From: Botryllus schlosseri
Lineage: Eukaryota > Chordata > Ascidiacea > Stolidobranchia > Styelidae
Direction: 5' to 3'
Length of the DNA: 20,274 nucleotides
Assembly (NCBI GenBank): GCA_000444245.1
Contig: ATSW01127630.1
Coordinates: forward strand, 1-20,274
Shown: positions 8,900 through 18,588 of the stretch, in pieces
Position numbering within the stretch: the stretch's first letter is position 1
How the letters are laid out: the number at the start of each line of letters is the position of its first letter
Notes under the pieces: model-generated
Seen by the model: only the letters and a program-made list of their open reading frames with translations
Database searches by the model: none
What the model was told of the DNA's origin: nothing
Program-made: the position numbers and the translations under genes

Positions 8900-10536
8900 A
8901 TGTCCGAGGATAAAAAAAAACCTGAAGATCGATTTCCTGTATTAGTTTTCAACTTCTTACAATAATCTTCTTCTGGGGATTTACCGTGTGGTATGAGGAT
9001 CGTTGAGTGAATTCCACGCCATCTGTTACTAATATAAACGCCACAAGAATACTAATTTGAGCACTCGAAAAGAGTAAGATTTCACTACTATAGCCATTTC
9101 GTCATCACCATGCTCGCTTCGATCTATCTCGAACCTAATCCCCATGCGGATTATTCAGCTGTGAGTCACGAGGTAGACTGTGAATAAATGACCTAACTGT
9201 TCTTAAACTCTCTTCTGCGTTCATGATGGTCGAAGAAAAGTTTAAGATAGGAAGTATACATCAGGACTATATTATATATATATATGCTCGGATTTTTTTT
9301 ATCTATATTTTATATAATTCATGACTTCACCTCTCTTCACAGCATCATGTTCATCAATGTGAGGTGCATAACGTCGATGATCCAACCGTCACCCAATACG
9401 CAGTACCCTATAGACAACAGGTGATGTGCAGTAAGAAACTTCTACTGATGAAATTAGTTTGAAACCTAACAGTAAGCGATAGTATCTTGAGGAAATTGAA
9501 AATTTGAGGTATCATCAGAGATAGTGAAGTTGGTAGTAAAATTACCTTTCTCGTTGAAATTTCCGTCAAAAGATTTTGTATTTTAGTAGACCAGATTATC
9601 GAATTCAATCGAATGATTCGATTCAGCTGAGGAATCCATTTTTTGATTTGTATCTATTTTAGTTTGTTGCATTACTCTGTCCTCGGGCCGTATGCTTTAG
9701 GCTCGCATCGCTTTTCAATCTGAACATATAGTCTTATTTACAACATAAGGTTGAAACCAGGGTTGTAATGACTCGTCGATTCATAAGTTGATTTGAGTCG
9801 GACTCGAGTCGCAATTTTTCGTTCACTCAACCAGAGTTTTATTCCTAAAATTTGTGTATTGACTCGACTTGGACTCAACGAAGTCATATGCCTCGACACA
9901 TTCTATATAACTTATTGTAGTATCGTAAATCAGGACAGATAATTGAAAATTGGGCCAAGAAACCGTCTTTTATCTGTTTGATTAAACATATTTTACAATG
10001 AAAAAAAAAGTTTATTATGAATGCGATGCCTTCGATGTCGCCCAAGACTTGTATAAAAATGAGTTGAACCTGACTTGAACTCGATACTGAACTTTAAACA
10101 CTGTGACTTGAACTTGGACTCCAGTCTTAATACTATGACTCGGACACGAACTGTTGCTACCTGACTTATACTCTCACTTAACTGGATGGTGAATTGCTTC
10201 GAATCAAAACTGTATGAATGTCGGATTGACTTGTGACTCGGAACCATCATGTGACTTGGTTTACAACCCTGGTTGAAACCAAACGATATCGTGTTATTCG
10301 GATCCACATTTTACAAAGAAAACACCTTTCGCATTGTAGAGATGGGACAGGATCAATTTGCTGTAAGATAAAGGAATATATCCATTTCTATTGTTTCGTT
10401 CCAGATGGCGATGCCTTCGTATCAACACACAGACCCTCGAACACTGGATGCCATTCGTTGCGTTTGCTTACTTGTTGTAATAATCGTATTGATAACGGCA
10501 ACAGTTATAGGTATATTGCGGTCTAATATGAGATAG
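8900..10536 (+). CDS. Spliced gene model: small tail-anchored-type membrane protein, family unknown
   Basis: Four proposed exons: 8900-8938, 9062-9172, 9343-9420 and 10405-10536, all with phase-0 junctions and GT...AG introns (122, 170 and 984 nt). Exons 3 and 4 are best supported: TCTTCACAG and CGTTCCAG acceptors, a CAG/GTGATG donor, uninterrupted frame. Exon 1 (MSEDKKKPEDRFP, purine at -3) and the left edge of exon 2 are weaker; translation could start at ATG 9110 instead. The product is 119 residues in the long model or 90 in the short one. A polar, His/Tyr-rich stretch (HNVDDPTVTQYAVPYRQQ) is followed near the C-terminus by one hydrophobic helix, CVCLLVVIIVLITATVIGIL, and only RSNMR before the TAG. 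No signal peptide is evident, which fits a tail-anchored topology. ATTAAA lies at 10543. The last intron holds a hAT-b element. I do not recognise the family. Confidence 0.5.
9758..10271 (+). mobile_element. hAT-b copy 1, 514 bp, in the last intron of the membrane-protein gene model
   Basis: It starts CAGGGTTGTAATGACTCG and ends TTTACAACCCTG, with a perfect 8-bp TSD GTTGAAAC (9750-9757 and 10272-10279). Subterminal TGACTCGAGT-like repeats are present but more degraded than in the copies at 18.6-19.7 kb. No transposase frame is present, so it is a non-autonomous hAT element. Confidence 0.9.
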
Positions 10537-10747
10537 TCGTGAATTAAATTAGTTTATTTTGAATAATATCAATTATTATGTATGACAATTCAGGACGATT
10601 ACAGAAAGTATGCACAATTGCAGTAACCTCTCGTCAAAAAACCGGGTAGTGGTGCAAGGAGGCAATACTCCGAAGTTGTTTTGCTCACAAAGGGCGCATT
10701 GACACATGAACAGATGACTTCATGGTGATAACACGAGTTTCTAAGAG
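10537..10747. other. 3' flank of the membrane-protein gene model
   Basis: AT-rich sequence after the stop codon with a possible ATTAAA polyadenylation signal at 10543-10548. No other feature is seen. Confidence 0.3.
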
Positions 10748-11392
10748 CAGTGATTTCCAACGCATGGGTCGCGTGTTCGCTTGTTTTCAGTCATTTGTAT
10801 CTGAGGCGAAAAACTAAGAATAATAATAATGGAAAACGTGACGAGATCACAAACTTTGAAAATATATACACCAAGTCATAAATCGTTTCATATCGAGATC
10901 AGGACGGATATCGCAAAGAATTGATTGGTAAATCAGAATTTTCCCCATCTGCAATTAACTTTCTTGAATGCGATTACCGTGTAGCGCTGATGTTGGTATT
11001 TCAAAATATTTTGCGGCTAGCTCAAGCTAGGGAGCGACTATCGTTATTCGAGACGCAAAACGACTCAACTTCGCAATCAACGAGTTGGTTTATTGTTATT
11101 TGGGCAAGTTGGCCATCGTTGAAATGGACGACTGTGTTTGGTATCAGCGAGACTTTGATGTTAAGTTGAATGAAAGGAAAGGACGTTATGTAGTTTTGTG
11201 TTCGAGAATACAGTAGGACCAATATTGAAATCTGAAACCATGCCGAGTCTAGTAGTTCACAACGAGTAATTTGCACCTCAATTTGAACATAAAGTTCTAT
11301 TCCGCATCTAATTGCTTATTTGGAAGGCGACCGTGCGATGCTCGCCGTAGATAACCAGTATTTAATAAATAGGCCGATTCAATACTCTAATA
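10748..11392. mobile_element. hAT-like left terminus with undefined extent
   Basis: CAGTGATTTCCAACGCATGG at 10748, followed by GTCGCG, has the form of a common hAT left end (the CAGTGGTTCCCAACC type). No partner right end is visible before the next terminus at 11393. The remainder, to 11392, shows no gene or repeat that I can support. Confidence 0.4.
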
Positions 11393-11532
11393 CAGTGGTT
11401 CTCAAACTTTTTAGACACGCCTCCTTTTGATGATAATGAAAAAGTTCACGCCCTCTAATCGTCATATCAAAAATATGAAAAGGAGCAACAAGAATATATG
11501 CAATCCCAACGCATAGCTTGATGGCATAGACG
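11393..11532. mobile_element. hAT-like left terminus, interrupted
   Basis: CAGTGGTTCTCAAACTTTTT at 11393 is a classic hAT-type left end. The element is split by hAT-f at 11541 and its sequence probably resumes at 12129. No right terminus is found; the inverted hAT-a copy beginning near 12216 may have replaced it. Confidence 0.5.
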
Positions 11533-11540
11533 GTTATGAC

Positions 11541-12120
11541 TAGGGTTGCATTTAGAACAAACGGTTGTTTAAAACACTTTGTTTAAAACGTGATTTAAAC
11601 AGTGGTTTAAACAAACGCCTTTTAAAAAAATGTCTTTTTTAAGTTGGCATAATTTTGTAAATGCTTTCCAAAATACATGTTGTATAAGCTTGCGGACAAT
11701 CACCAGCCGATAGCGCCTCTAGTTGAGTTTGTCATGGCCAGCAATGTGTTGATTTAGGCAATTTTCTTTCTGAGCACACGATTTGCGACATGCAATACGA
11801 AATTTTTGTCGTGGCGCACCAGACCGATAAGGTGATAAGCGCCGCAATGTCCCATTTTCACAATTAATAATAATAATAATAATAAACCATCCGATATAGC
11901 CGACGTTTACGATATGGGATGGTTGGAACCCTAGAAAGAGTCGGTTCATCAGCTATAGTACGTAGATATTTCGTCAAAGGAGCTATATTTACCCTATATT
12001 TTCAATTGTCAATGACAATCCACGATTACGCTTGGCTTAAAAAAACAAAAACAAAAAAACAATAAAAAATATTTCAAACATGTTTGTTTTAAATTGATTT
12101 TTGTTTTAAATGCAATCTTA
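11541..12120. mobile_element. hAT-f, 580 bp, with perfect TSD and an internal retroposon
   Basis: The termini TAGGGTTGCATTTA and (reverse complement) TAAGATTGCATTTA are inverted repeats. The flanking octamers are identical, GTTATGAC at 11533-11540 and 12121-12128, which marks a hAT-type insertion. Subterminal GTTTAAAAC/TTTAAAC units repeat on the left and T-rich equivalents on the right. About 190 bp of its interior is the (AAT)n-tailed retroposon described separately. There is no transposase frame. Confidence 0.85.
11698..11885 (+). mobile_element. Short (AAT)n-tailed retroposon, copy 1 (SINE-like or LINE 3' end)
   Basis: The segment matches the reverse complement of 18220-18410. Shared strings include GGCGCACCAGACCGATAAGG, CGATTTGCGACA and GGCCAGCAATG, and both copies end in (AAT)n on their own 3' side (here 11866-11885). 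The 5' edge is approximate and no TSD is obvious here. No clear tRNA A and B boxes were found, so the copy may be a SINE with an unusual head or the 3' tail of a LINE. Confidence 0.65.
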
Positions 12121-12215
12121 GTTATGACTGTTGAGTAAGAGACTTCTCAAATATGAAATGCGGGCTGTACAGTAGGCTACACAGAGAAATGATTTGAGCC
12201 GGAGGTTGCATTTTG

Positions 12216-12897
12216 TTAGCTGTATCAAATACAGATTGAGTGGTCATTGATTCTGAAACGATGAACGAATATAGAGTTGAATATACATGCAAGAAGGCGC
12301 TGCATCGTTCACATAATACGTAGAACTGTTGAACTACGTAATTGAGTAGCCGCAGTTTATAGTTACCAGCCAAAATAGAGAATTCAGAATGAAGAGACGA
12401 ATTGCAAAGATGCATCACATTTCTCATTTACATATTGATGTGATACAATTCGAGCCTGCGCCAATTGTTGAGGAGTATATAAATTGTGTTCGAACTCAAT
12501 TTCAATAAAACAAAAAGTTTGGTTAAGGTGAGAACAGAAATAGATATTTTGCTACTAAATTACTTTACTACTATAGTTTACGATAACGTAAGCTGTAAGC
12601 TTCGATCACTTCGTTTGTGGTTAATTTATTTGTGAGAGAGCAATGGAGACCCACTAAAACACACCATCATTGAATGATTGGTCGCTCTCACGGGTTACAC
12701 CAGCGTTTCGCGAACAATCCGAACATATGCAAGATACAGTGATTGTTATCGACACCGATTATTTGATGACTTCAAATTGACTCGTGAATGTTGCTCCGAG
12801 TCACGAGTCAATCCGCATTTCTAATAGACCGAGTCAAGTCAAGTCATCTTAGCAAAGTGACTCGAGTCAAGTCATGACTCGAGTCATCCCAACACTG
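12216..12897 (-). mobile_element. hAT-a copy 2, inverted and lacking one end
   Basis: The sequence is the reverse complement of the interior and left half of hAT-a copy 1 and ends at 12897 in GAGTCATCCCAACACTG. Matching blocks include the TCGCTCTCACGGGTTACACC region at about 12684 and the TTCAATAAAACAA block near 12500. The other terminus and its subterminal array are absent on the left side, where the sequence changes near 12216. Divergence from copy 1 is clearly visible throughout. Confidence 0.8.
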
Positions 12898-12913
12898 CTT
12901 GATTCCAACACTG
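12898..12913. repeat. Orphan hAT-a terminus of 16 bp
   Basis: CTTGATTCCAACACTG directly follows the end of hAT-a copy 2 and differs by one base from the opposite terminus of copy 1 (CTTGATCCCAACACTG, 7962-7977). It looks like the remaining tip of an older hAT-a element into which copy 2 inserted, or a rearranged end. Confidence 0.55.
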
Positions 12914-12994
12914 ATTCATAGAGATCATAATACAACATTAAGATTACAATTCAAAATGGTGACACGTTTCGGAAACAGCCTTCACTGCCTAACC

Positions 12995-13760
12995 CAGAGG
13001 TTTCAAACACGCGGCCCGCGTGATCATTTTGTGCGGCCCGCGACGGTATTTTGGATTTCGAAGTATTCGACAATATTTAAGTACCAGATATCTTTTTTTA
13101 TTTGAAAACTGGAAATTCGCCCCAAAACTACTCCAGCCGCATGAAACTGCTCACCAAACTTCACTATTACATCAGCACTCTCGAAAGCTACCACGCAGTG
13201 GAAGATCAATGAATACTTTGGAGATTGGACATTTCTATTGCTATGGCACAGTAATCATTATATTCAAGTTGTTATAGATCTGTTCCAATATTCGAAGGTA
13301 GATTTAACGCTGATTTAATTTGACTTAGATAATGACATGATCAATAGCCTTGTTATCAGGAGTATGCCCGAAACCCGGATTAGGCTGTACTGCTCCAATG
13401 CTTTGATATCAGATCAATCTTCGTAAAACTCTAAAATATTCCACCTATAATTGTAAAACGACAAATGTCCACTAGCTGCAAAATTATACCGCGACAGCTT
13501 TTACGATGTCCTGATGCATTTGTACTCTCGCACGGTGTCTACAAATAAATATACAGCAACAAATGTGATTTTTTTCCTGCGTGAATTCACAATAGTAAAT
13601 CACATTTTGAAGATGCGTGTGGAATGTCAGTCTGCAAGGTCCCGTCAAATAAGGCCTACTTGGAAATACATTGAATTCCCCTATAATTGGTGCTGCGGCC
13701 CACGGCGCCATCAGAAAGTAGTAAATTGGCCCGCGAGCACTATTGAGTTGGAGACCTCTG
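12995..13760. mobile_element. hAT-e, 766 bp, non-autonomous
   Basis: The left end CAGAGGTTTCAAACACGCGG and right end (reverse complement CAGAGGTCTCCAACTC) are related inverted repeats, with GCGGCCCGCG-type motifs inside both. Flanking octamers GCCTAACC (12987-12994) and ACCTAACC (13761-13768) match at 7 of 8 positions, supporting a hAT TSD. Only short spurious frames are present. Confidence 0.8.
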
Positions 13761-13768
13761 ACCTAACC

Positions 13769-14210
13769 AATGGTTAAAAATCATCAGTGGCTTTAATGTT
13801 CAATATAACATATGAATATTAAATATCCTCCAGGCAAAGAAAAATCCAGGAAAGGACTGAATGTGTTTATACGTAATAGGAATTTATGGGGAGAGGTGGT
13901 GCTTATCTTGGAGACCAGGACCTTTTGCACTGAGTATGTTCATTGATGAGATGATCTTTCATTGTCCAACTTAACGAAGTCTGTCAGTGATTGAACCACG
14001 CCGATATTTTTCAACAGCAAGGTAAAAAATGAATGAAATTACATACAAACATTGAACTAAATGCAGCATTAGTTACGCGTGGCGGCTACATGATGTAGCA
14101 AAATGCACGAGCAATGGCAGTAGGAAAATGTCTATTAATTGACCTTAATCCAAAATTACAGCTCTCATTCATGAATTCCAAAATATGCTGATTACTGACG
14201 AAAACCCTTG
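13769..14210. other. Stretch with nothing recognised
   Basis: No element terminus, gene, RNA or regulatory signal could be supported. Short AG-bounded segments were examined as exons, but their frames close quickly. Confidence 0.3.
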
Positions 14211-14218
14211 TGTTAGGG

Positions 14219-15776
14219 CAGGTGTCGCCAACTCAAAATTGGTCGCGGGCCACTTTTCCAAATTCCTAGAGGCCGCGGGCCGCATGACTTCGATATCGAG
14301 ATTAACATAGCCAAAACAGCTTATCAATCACGTGTGATAACTTTACGTAAGTACAATGCTGTGCTCTCTTATATGGGCGATGGGCATAGTCACCACAAAA
14401 TGAATAATATTTTATTGAACAAACACAAATACAAAAAAAATATCATGCTCATCAATTTCATTATATTTTGAACTATGAGCTGCGCACGATACCTGACAAC
14501 ACTCTGTGTAGTAACCAAAACAGGGGTGGCCCACCATTTTGCTATTCACGGTCGCATTTCGATTACTCGTGTAGCCCGCGGCCGCATTCCGGTGCATAGT
14601 GGTAATAAACAAGCTGGGGCCAAATATCTACATTAAACTCACCATCATGTCCATTGCTGGTACACTCCGGACAAATCTATTTACTCATATCGGCTTACTA
14701 TGGGCACCGAGATCGTGAATATAGTCATGTTGTGAAGATGAGCAACAGGGATTCGTATACTGTAGCCGCGGAAAGCGCGAAAATTTTTTCATGTTCATGA
14801 ATGGATTTCGTCAATGTATTATTAGTATTGTTTCACATATTACTATCAAAAATTCATCCTTTCTCGGCCCATGTGATCAGATTCACCGGTAGAGTTTATG
14901 CAGGGGGTGTCTTCAAAAACTTAGAAGTTACTATTGCTGTGGTGCATCTTTGCGTGGGTCAATTCTCATTAGTCTCCTATGTTGCATGCAGGTATTTCTT
15001 GACCTCCCATTAGAATTGTCGTTATAGTGGAAATATATTGGATTCGCCGAAACGCAGGCCTACCAGAAGAAAAAATAATAATTCGGGATGAGGAGAACAC
15101 GATCAAAAATTGGTATTTCTTTATGGGACGCATAATTTTTCGCTGCTGTTCGCATCTGTACGGTGGGGCTCAGATTACAATGGACACTGCTATAATAATA
15201 TGAAAAATGAACTCGCATTGTCGCGAGAGCAGCGCGAATAAAATTTCAAGAATATTTCAAATCTCTCATTAATTAGGAAGTCAATTCGTAAATTAAATTC
15301 GCATAATATTGACAGCCGCCAACACATCCTAATTGAATTGAGTGTCGACGACCGCATAATTTTTCTTCTACTGCCGTAGATTGGCCGCCCCAGGATTAAA
15401 GAATCGATATTGGGGTTAGTTATAGGCAAGGTAGCCTATTTGCTGGAAAACTATCTACTCGTAAAGCATGGTCTCTTGTAGAGCCCGAAGTCGTTTATCA
15501 AGCCTCCCGGTCTTGGCAGTGGTTGGCCATTACACGCCAAGGTATTATGCGCATTCAGATCAGCAAATTATTCCTCCAGCATAGAATGATATTACCATGC
15601 CGAACCGAAGGAACAGTGATATTGGGCACAGTAGAATGGCTTACTTTGAACAACAACAACAATATGTTTAAACTGAAATCAGTTTCGGCATTTCGAAATG
15701 GTTCGCTGAGCGTTCTTCCAAAATTTTTCCAAATCGAGCCGCGGGCCGCATGCGGCCCGCGTGTTGGTGACCCCTG
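14219..15776. mobile_element. hAT-c copy 2, with a nested element
   Basis: It starts CAGGTGTCGCCAACTC and ends GTTGGTGACCCCTG, with a perfect 8-bp TSD TGTTAGGG at 14211-14218 and 15777-15784. GGTCGCGGGCC and GGCCGCGGGCCGC motifs lie inside both ends. The interior matches hAT-c copy 1, for example GAGCTGCGCACGATACCTGA (14477) and the ATATTGGGGTTAG region (15408). About 870 bp at 14521-15393 are absent from copy 1 and appear to be a later insertion; without them this copy is about 677 bp, close to copy 1. Confidence 0.85.
14521..15393. mobile_element. Probable hAT-like element nested in hAT-c copy 2
   Basis: The left end CAGGGGTGGCCCACC and the right end (reverse complement CTGGGGCGGCCAATC) look like worn inverted termini at the points where hAT-c copy 2 stops matching copy 1. 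Flanking octamers AACCAAAA and GATTAAAG differ at four positions, all transitions, so a TSD is possible but weak. Two related segments inside (GACGCATAATTTTTCGCTGC at 15128 and GACCGCATAATTTTTC at 15350) hint at a second nested or duplicated end. Confidence 0.5.
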
Positions 15777-15784
15777 TGTTAGGG

Positions 15785-16181
15785 TCAAGGAGCATCTACT
15801 ACCTCATCGCTGGCTTGTTCAATCCCCAGATTCGCCGTAAATCTAGAATCTAGATTCAATTACTCAACTTTATGGCCTCGACAGCGAAGATTTTCATTTC
15901 ATTTTCATGAAACCCTTGGAACGTTGTCCGCGGCCCCCGAGGGTTCACCGACCTCACTTTAGGAATTCTGCGTCACACAGTTGTTTCATACAAACTCCTT
16001 TCAATTTTGGCTGACATTTTTCTCAAAAACTTTCATAAAATCTATATTTTCAAAATGCCTCATTCTTGACATCTGGTTCCTGAAATGCCAAAATTAATCA
16101 TGCGTGCCGATACCCCTCACCGAGCGCAATTTTCGCTAGTGAAGGACCAAGTTTCAGGCCTGATCGTTACTGCATACTATC
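15785..16181. other. Stretch with worn hAT-like right ends
   Basis: Around 15928-15955 (CGGCCCCCGAGGGTTCACCG) and 16097-16117 (CATGCGTGCCGATACCCCTC) the sequence resembles right ends of hAT elements; the second recalls the fragment ending at 5868. No paired left ends or TSDs are found. Nothing else is supported. Confidence 0.3.
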
Positions 16182-16189
16182 ATACAGAT

Positions 16190-16761
16190 CAGGGGCGGGC
16201 AACGTCTCTGGTCGGCGGGCCTGATACGGAAAAATGAAGTTCTTGGCGGGCCGGATTACAGAATCGATACATTAATCGCGTATTTATCCACCCATACAGG
16301 GAATAAATTGTAATTAATGCAAACTTTAAGTTTGAAGCACAGAGACCAAAAACAGTAAATAATGAATTTATTAACCTATAATGTACTCCCAGTTTATCTA
16401 GGCTCCTCCTTTTCATCTCATTCGCGTCAGCGGTGTCTTATAAAAGCTTAGAAGTGGGCCGTCGTGCCACAAGTAGGGAGATATAGAATAGACATGAAAA
16501 AATTGGCCTGGTGTGAATGACTACATGACCACAGTAGTCGACAAACACCATGAATTCCACAAACAACAGCCTAATGTAATGTAACCTATGTGGTCCCAAA
16601 AAGAACAAGTAGTTTCATGGCCATCTTTCCCAGGCAAACTTGTATACATACTGTGACGGATGCAATTAGTCAATACTTTCAGGGTAGAAATTCTCTGCGG
16701 GCCGTTCAAAGTCCCGTCGAAGGCCGGATCCGGCCCACGGGCCGTATGTTGCCCGCCCCTG
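16190..16761. mobile_element. hAT-d, 572 bp, complete
   Basis: CAGGGGCGGGCAACG at the left and TGTTGCCCGCCCCTG at the right are inverted repeats with one mismatch. The flanking octamers ATACAGAT (16182-16189) and CTACTGAT (16762-16769) match at 6 of 8, an aged TSD. GGCGGGCC-type motifs lie inside both ends. The right TSD copy overlaps the left edge of the first exon of the next gene model, so insertion was at or beside an intron-exon junction. Confidence 0.8.
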
Positions 16762-16767
16762 CTACTG

Positions 16768-17910
16768 ATAACACTGGTCTACACGATTTTTGCGCCGGGA
16801 CTTATCTGGGTCAATTACCGGTATACATAATTTGGGGGCGCTGAATACGAATCTGACGTTATTTTTGCTCCATCACGTCGCGATTTTGAGGTATTATATA
16901 TGTTTAATATTTCTACTTTTTCGGGGTAGATTTTGGCTATTTGCAGTATTTACTGAAGTGGTAATGTTTTACCACTACTTCAACATCAACCTGAACAGTA
17001 TTCTGGATGAACTAATTACTTTTACAATTTGGTTTTTGTAAAGTAGAAAGTAGTTCAGGGATAATATTGCACCACTATCATTAGTTAAATTTTCATAAAA
17101 AACGCGTAAAATAGCCTCTGAATCACGGTAACTGTGTATATTTTTTCGAAGATTCTACCCATTGGTGGTGTCATTATAGTCATTTTGCGTTATATGCGGC
17201 GATACATCTTGAGATTTCGTATGTAGCCACCTCCGACTAACTGTTGAAAGTATGCGACCACCCTCCCAGGACCAAATATACTTCGATATTTACTGACTTT
17301 TAGTAATCCGGAGACCTTTCATTTCGTCTTTCACTTGAAGTAGTTTTGACATGACTACTTCTACTCGTAATTGAGTAGAAATATAAGGCGTTACTTGAGT
17401 AGCAACGCTGATCACTTCGATCGACTCCAGTTTATAGTAAAATATAACGGCAAATGCAGAAACCCCCAAAAATGTGAAGCTTTTTGTATTTAGAACTGGC
17501 GTTTAATCATGCAAAACGCTAACAAAAAGCCTCGAAATTAACCAATGCCAATCTCTGGGACTGTTCCAGAGGAGGCCAAAGTAGTCAAGAAAGCTACTTA
17601 AGTAGAAGTAGCGATGAATTTTTTTACCCAAGTACGAGTAGAAGTACTTCTTCCATCAGCAACCAAAAATTACTTGAAGTAGAAGTAGAACTGACTGACT
17701 TCAAATCTGCTCAAGTAAGTAAGTAGTTGCAAAAACGATCGTAATTCGTTCGCATTGATTGCCAAAAGCTGCAAATTCAGCTATGCTAAAGCTGCAGAGC
17801 TTGATTCTCATATTGATGCATACCTGGAGGTATCCAATTTTCGACAGCATAAGCGTTCGGCCGCAGTATGGGATGAAAATGATGATATTGGTATGGAAAT
17901 GCGATACTAA
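16768..17910 (+). CDS. Spliced gene model, 3' part: multi-pass membrane protein with acidic tail, family unknown
   Basis: Three proposed exons: 16768-16820, 16930-17037 and 17781-17910, joined by phase-2 introns of 109 and 743 nt (donors GTATAC and GTAAAG, acceptors GGGGTAG and AAATTCAG). The matching phases keep one frame open to TAA at 17908. Exon 1 gives ITLVYTIFAPGLIWVNY, a membrane-helix-like stretch. Exon 2 gives two hydrophobic stretches, FWLFAVFTEVVMFYHYF and ELITFTIWF. Exon 3 gives a polar C-terminus, YAKAAELDSHIDAYLEV then AAVWDENDDIGMEMRY. An AATAAA signal lies at 18058. The 5' part is not found, and the left edge of exon 1 coincides with the hAT-d target site, where the expected AG (ATACAG in the left TSD copy) reads CTACTG. 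The gene may be disrupted, or exon 1 may be a chance frame. I do not recognise the family. Confidence 0.45.
17330..17411. repeat. AGTAGAAGTA-type subterminal array ending in a hAT-like terminus
   Basis: The stretch holds ACTTCTACT/AGTAGAAAT units and ends GTTACTTGAGTAGCAACGCTG at 17411. In reverse that starts CAGCGTTGCTACTCAAGTAA, a hAT-type end. It lies in the last intron of the preceding gene model. No partner end or TSD was found. Confidence 0.45.
17597..17735. repeat. Second AGTAGAAGTA array
   Basis: Repeated CAAGTA, AGTAGAAGTA and ACTTGAAGTAG units followed by CAAGTAAGTAAGTAGTTGC, similar to the array ending at 17411 and in the same orientation. It probably derives from the same type of hAT element, but its ends are not resolved. 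Confidence 0.4.
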
Positions 17911-18057
17911 TCCTCTGTTTACTTGAACAGCACGTTTCAGAAAATATCATGGTATGGCACCCTCCCCTATAGTATAAGCCCCGTAGTTTAGGCCAAGAGC
18001 AATACGGAGAAGTTGTATCAGATACAGCGTAAACACTTTGCGCGATTACTAAACGGT

Positions 18058-18063
18058 AATAAA
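18058..18063 (+). promoter_or_regulatory. Polyadenylation signal AATAAA
   Basis: The canonical hexamer lies 148 nt after the stop codon at 17908-17910, a sensible 3' UTR distance for the gene model ending there. Confidence 0.4.
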
Positions 18064-18202
18064 AATCATGGTGGATCGTAAAAATGCCATATTGTGTAGC
18101 TTTATTTCCGGAAATTCTACTTAAACATGTATGTTCTCCAGACAAAAGAACTGATACTAATTAGAACTCAAAGTATGATGTTATGGACTGCTAAACTACG
18201 AT

Positions 18203-18588
18203 ATGACAAGTAAATGGATTATTATTATTATTATTAATTTTGAAAAAAGGGACATTGTGGCGCTTGTCACCTTATCGGTCTGGTGCGCCACGACAGAAAT
18301 GTCGTATTACCTGTCGCAAATCGTGTACCTTGAAGAAAATTTGTTCAAATCAAAACATTGCTGGCCAGGACGAACTCGACGAGAGGCGAGAGAAGTTCTG
18401 GTCGTACGAGAAGTAAATGGATAAAATGGGTTGCTCATGTATTTCTCAACTGGATTCACAAGTATACGGTTGATGACGTAGTCGAAATACTGATGGAGCA
18501 GCTGAATTTAGGATGGCCATTGGCCATGGCCATGCAGATCAACCTGGATGAAAAGTCAGTGACGCCGACCATGGTTGTCATGTCAAAG
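18203..18588 (+). pseudogene. Short host-type coding exon interrupted by a retroposon
   Basis: The frame starts at ATG 18203 (MTSKWI), is interrupted at 18220-18410 by a retroposon with a 12-bp TSD, and continues after it as IKWVAHVFLNWIHKYTV, then ILMEQLNLGWPLAMAMQINL, to SK at 18588. A good donor (AAG/GTGAAAG) follows in phase 0. The codons before and after the retroposon are in the same frame across the TSD, so the ancestral exon would have been about 61 codons from this ATG. A shorter alternative exon could begin at 18463 after ATTCACAAG, which would leave the retroposon in an intron and the gene possibly intact. No downstream exon is recognised, and a hAT-b element begins 7 nt after the exon end. 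No family is recognised. Confidence 0.4.
18220..18410 (-). mobile_element. Short (AAT)n-tailed retroposon, copy 2, with perfect 12-bp TSD
   Basis: The flanks AAGTAAATGGAT at 18208-18219 and 18411-18422 are identical. On the minus strand the 191-bp insert ends in (AAT)n at 18220-18237, as expected of target-primed reverse transcription. It matches copy 1 (11698-11885) over most of its length. I found no clear tRNA-like promoter boxes. The perfect TSD suggests a fairly recent insertion. Confidence 0.85.

Noticed and set aside
9274-9288. Short TA microsatellite
   Set aside because: About 15 bp inside an intron; too short to be worth a separate feature.
11866-11885. (AAT)n as an independent microsatellite
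   Set aside because: It is the tail of the short retroposon, shared with the copy at 18220-18237.
14801-15013. Plus-strand open frame with hydrophobic stretches and a CAG/GTATTT donor-like end
   Set aside because: It looked like a membrane-protein exon upstream of the 16768 gene, but it lies inside an element nested in hAT-c copy 2, and its exit phase does not fit the next exon.
17786-18145. Minus-strand open frame of 119 codons
   Set aside because: It overlaps the opposite-strand exon at 17781-17910, which has matching intron phases, a stop and a polyadenylation signal; the minus frame lacks comparable context.
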